Part shown: one piece after another, positions 4,519 through 5,893 of the stretch
Numbering within the stretch: position 1 is the stretch's first letter
Layout of the letters: each line of letters opens with the position of its first letter
NCBI GenBank assembly: GCA_028284565.1
Contig: JANQRM010000141.1
Span: 1-5,893 of the forward strand
DNA from: Anaerolineae bacterium
GTDB taxonomy: Bacteria; Chloroflexota; Anaerolineae; Aggregatilineales; Phototrophicaceae
DNA: 5,893 bases
Direction: 5' to 3'
Notes under the pieces: model-generated
Seen by the model: only the letters and a program-made list of their open reading frames with translations
Database searches by the model: none
What the model was told of the DNA's origin: nothing
Program-made: the position numbers and the translations under genes

Positions 4519-5893
4519 GGCGCAACCCCCACCTCATAAACACGCGCATTGCCTGCCTCAAACATCAAGTTGAGCGACGACACAGCAGAGCCATCCAAGG
4601 GTTCATCACTGGGGATGATGACATAATCCACACCTGTTAATCCAATTGTATCGGGGTTTTGCCACCAGTCATGCCAGCGCACCTCTGTATTTAATGGCAT
4701 ACGTCCCTTATCGAAGTAGATTGTTACCGAGCCAAACACCGCGTCCCGTTCAGCGATGACTGCCACCCATGACCCCATCACTGGATGATTGAGGATGATG
4801 GCATCGTCGGGAGTGTTCTCTTTCAACCATATCATCGCAGAAATGTCATCAGTGGTGGTCGGATACGGCTCTGTTTTCGAGAGGGATTGCATAGTATCGC
4901 CTAATGATGGAAGCATGAAGCCAATTGCCACAATGACTACGCCAATCCCTACCATCCAATAGCGCGCGGTTTCTCTCAGTCGTATGCGCCAGCTCGGTGG
5001 AATCGACTTGTCCCAGATGACGATGAAGCCAATCCCAGAGAGGATGCTAATCGGCAAAATCCCGCCAATCCATGCGACTTTTGAGGGAGAGGCGAAATCA
5101 GCAATAATGGGAAAAGCCGATGCTAGCAAGCCAATCCCTGCGACATCCGCGATCAAAAGCAACCATCCCAAACATAGAACAATCGCGGGACGATATTGCT
5201 TCTCTTTGTACCAGCCCGCCAATACTCCAATAATCATGATGGGAAAGAGAACAAGTCCAATGCCATCGAACCAGTTGGCAAGGTAGCCGAGATGCAAACT
5301 TTCGGATATGGGAATAGGCTGGCGAAGTTGGTCGAGATTTTTGAGCCACCATGGGGCTGTGCCGATGAGCGCAATCCATGGGATGCCAATTGACAAGCGG
5401 ACATATGTGCCTATTGTGGGACGATGTGTGATGAAGAGCGTAACAAGCCATGGGATATAGCCTAGTAAGATAATTATGAGAACCGTCATATCACTATAGG
5501 CGATAGCACCTAACATCAAGCCGCTTGCTAGCACATCCAACCAATGTTGATGACGCAGGAAGCGAATCGTATACAACCAAAACGCCAAGCCAAAGAGCAG
5601 ACCGGTGAGTTCGGTAAAGTGCGCGCCCAAAAATAAACGAATAAAGGACATGCTCAAGAGCAAAGCAAATGCCATCGCCCGCCCCAAGCGTTTGTCCTCA
5701 ATTTCCCCGCCGAAGTCATACATCAGCCAGATAGCCAATAATGCCAAAACGGACGCAACCGCCATGTGAATCATCGGAATCGGTTGGCGCAATTGTTGGC
5801 TCAGATACGCGGTCAGTGCTGGAAAGCCGGGCGCGTAAATGACTTCTGTATCTGGATGGAAGGGCGCGAGGGTATCAAATGTGCCACCGAGTT
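4515..5893 (-). CDS. Polytopic membrane protein, probable GT-C-type glycosyltransferase (N-terminus outside window)
   Basis: The frame is open from the right window edge to a TAA at 4517-4515 and gives 458 residues. A TTG at 5792 is in frame, but the 33 residues before it read as real protein (AFHPDTEVIYAPGFP-like: FHPDTEVIYAPGFPALTAY), so the start lies beyond the window. About eight or nine hydrophobic segments span roughly residues 44-330. A soluble C-terminal part of about 110 residues follows, with WLKENTPDDAIIL and GSWVAVIAERDAVFG. The YxPGFP loop and the soluble tail after a bundle of helices are typical of GT-C-fold enzymes and related bacterial membrane proteins that transfer sugars from lipid carriers. 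The N-terminal catalytic Asp loop, which would settle the family, is not visible. The activity and substrate are therefore unknown; a non-enzymatic membrane protein remains possible. The gene converges on receiver 3 with a 4-base overlap. Confidence 0.7.
   Translation of the reverse strand, partial: LGGTFDTLAPFHPDTEVIYAPGFPALTAYLSQQLRQPIPMIHMAVASVLALLAIWLMYDFGGEIEDKRLGRAMAFALLLSMSFIRLFLGAHFTELTGLLFGLAFWLYTIRFLRHQHWLDVLASGLMLGAIAYSDMTVLIIILLGYIPWLVTLFITHRPTIGTYVRLSIGIPWIALIGTAPWWLKNLDQLRQPIPISESLHLGYLANWFDGIGLVLFPIMIIGVLAGWYKEKQYRPAIVLCLGWLLLIADVAGIGLLASAFPIIADFASPSKVAWIGGILPISILSGIGFIVIWDKSIPPSWRIRLRETARYWMVGIGVVIVAIGFMLPSLGDTMQSLSKTEPYPTTTDDISAMIWLKENTPDDAIILNHPVMGSWVAVIAERDAVFGSVTIYFDKGRMPLNTEVRWHDWWQNPDTIGLTGVDYVIIPSDEPLDGSAVSSLNLMFEAGNARVYEVGVAP

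Noticed and set aside
5790..5792. TTG as start codon of the membrane protein
   Set aside because: The frame stays open upstream to the window edge and encodes plausible GT-C-like sequence, so the gene is cut rather than complete.

Overview
The window looks like chromosomal DNA of a free-living bacterium of moderate GC. The mix of a SigJ-type sigma factor, several stand-alone receiver proteins and a GT-C-like membrane protein recalls Chloroflexota (Anaerolineae-like). That is an impression from protein style, not a demonstrated placement. No tRNA, rRNA, CRISPR array, insertion sequence or phage gene was seen.

Left third (1-2185, minus strand): a two-gene unit of an NAD(P)/FAD-dependent oxidoreductase (900-2117) followed by an ECF sigma factor (842 leftward, cut by the window edge just before its end). 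The sigma factor has the fused SnoaL-like C-terminal domain and DGGGK motif of group ECF41 (SigJ type). Upstream of the oxidoreductase lies a match to the promoter described for that group, TGTCACA-N16-CGTC. Sigma factor, partner oxidoreductase and target promoter therefore appear together, as a probable self-contained regulatory module.

Centre (2186-3054, plus strand): a divergently transcribed, membrane-anchored lytic transglycosylase with an SLT domain. Its best promoter, TTGCAA-N17-TATAAT, has a near-perfect inverted repeat (TAGAAC-N4-ATTCTA) between the -35 and -10, where a repressor would be expected to bind. It resembles a LexA box of the GAAC-N4-GTTC type.

Right centre (3055-4518, plus strand): three consecutive genes for single-domain response-regulator receivers, each with its phospho-acceptor Asp and no output domain. 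The second and third are clearly duplicates of one another. The first has its own promoter candidate and a 7-bp hairpin in its leader, directly before the ribosome binding site. No histidine kinase is in the window.

Right end (4515-5893, minus strand): the C-terminal 458 residues of a polytopic membrane protein of GT-C glycosyltransferase type. Its start is beyond the window. It converges on the third receiver gene, and the two stop codons overlap within one TTAA.
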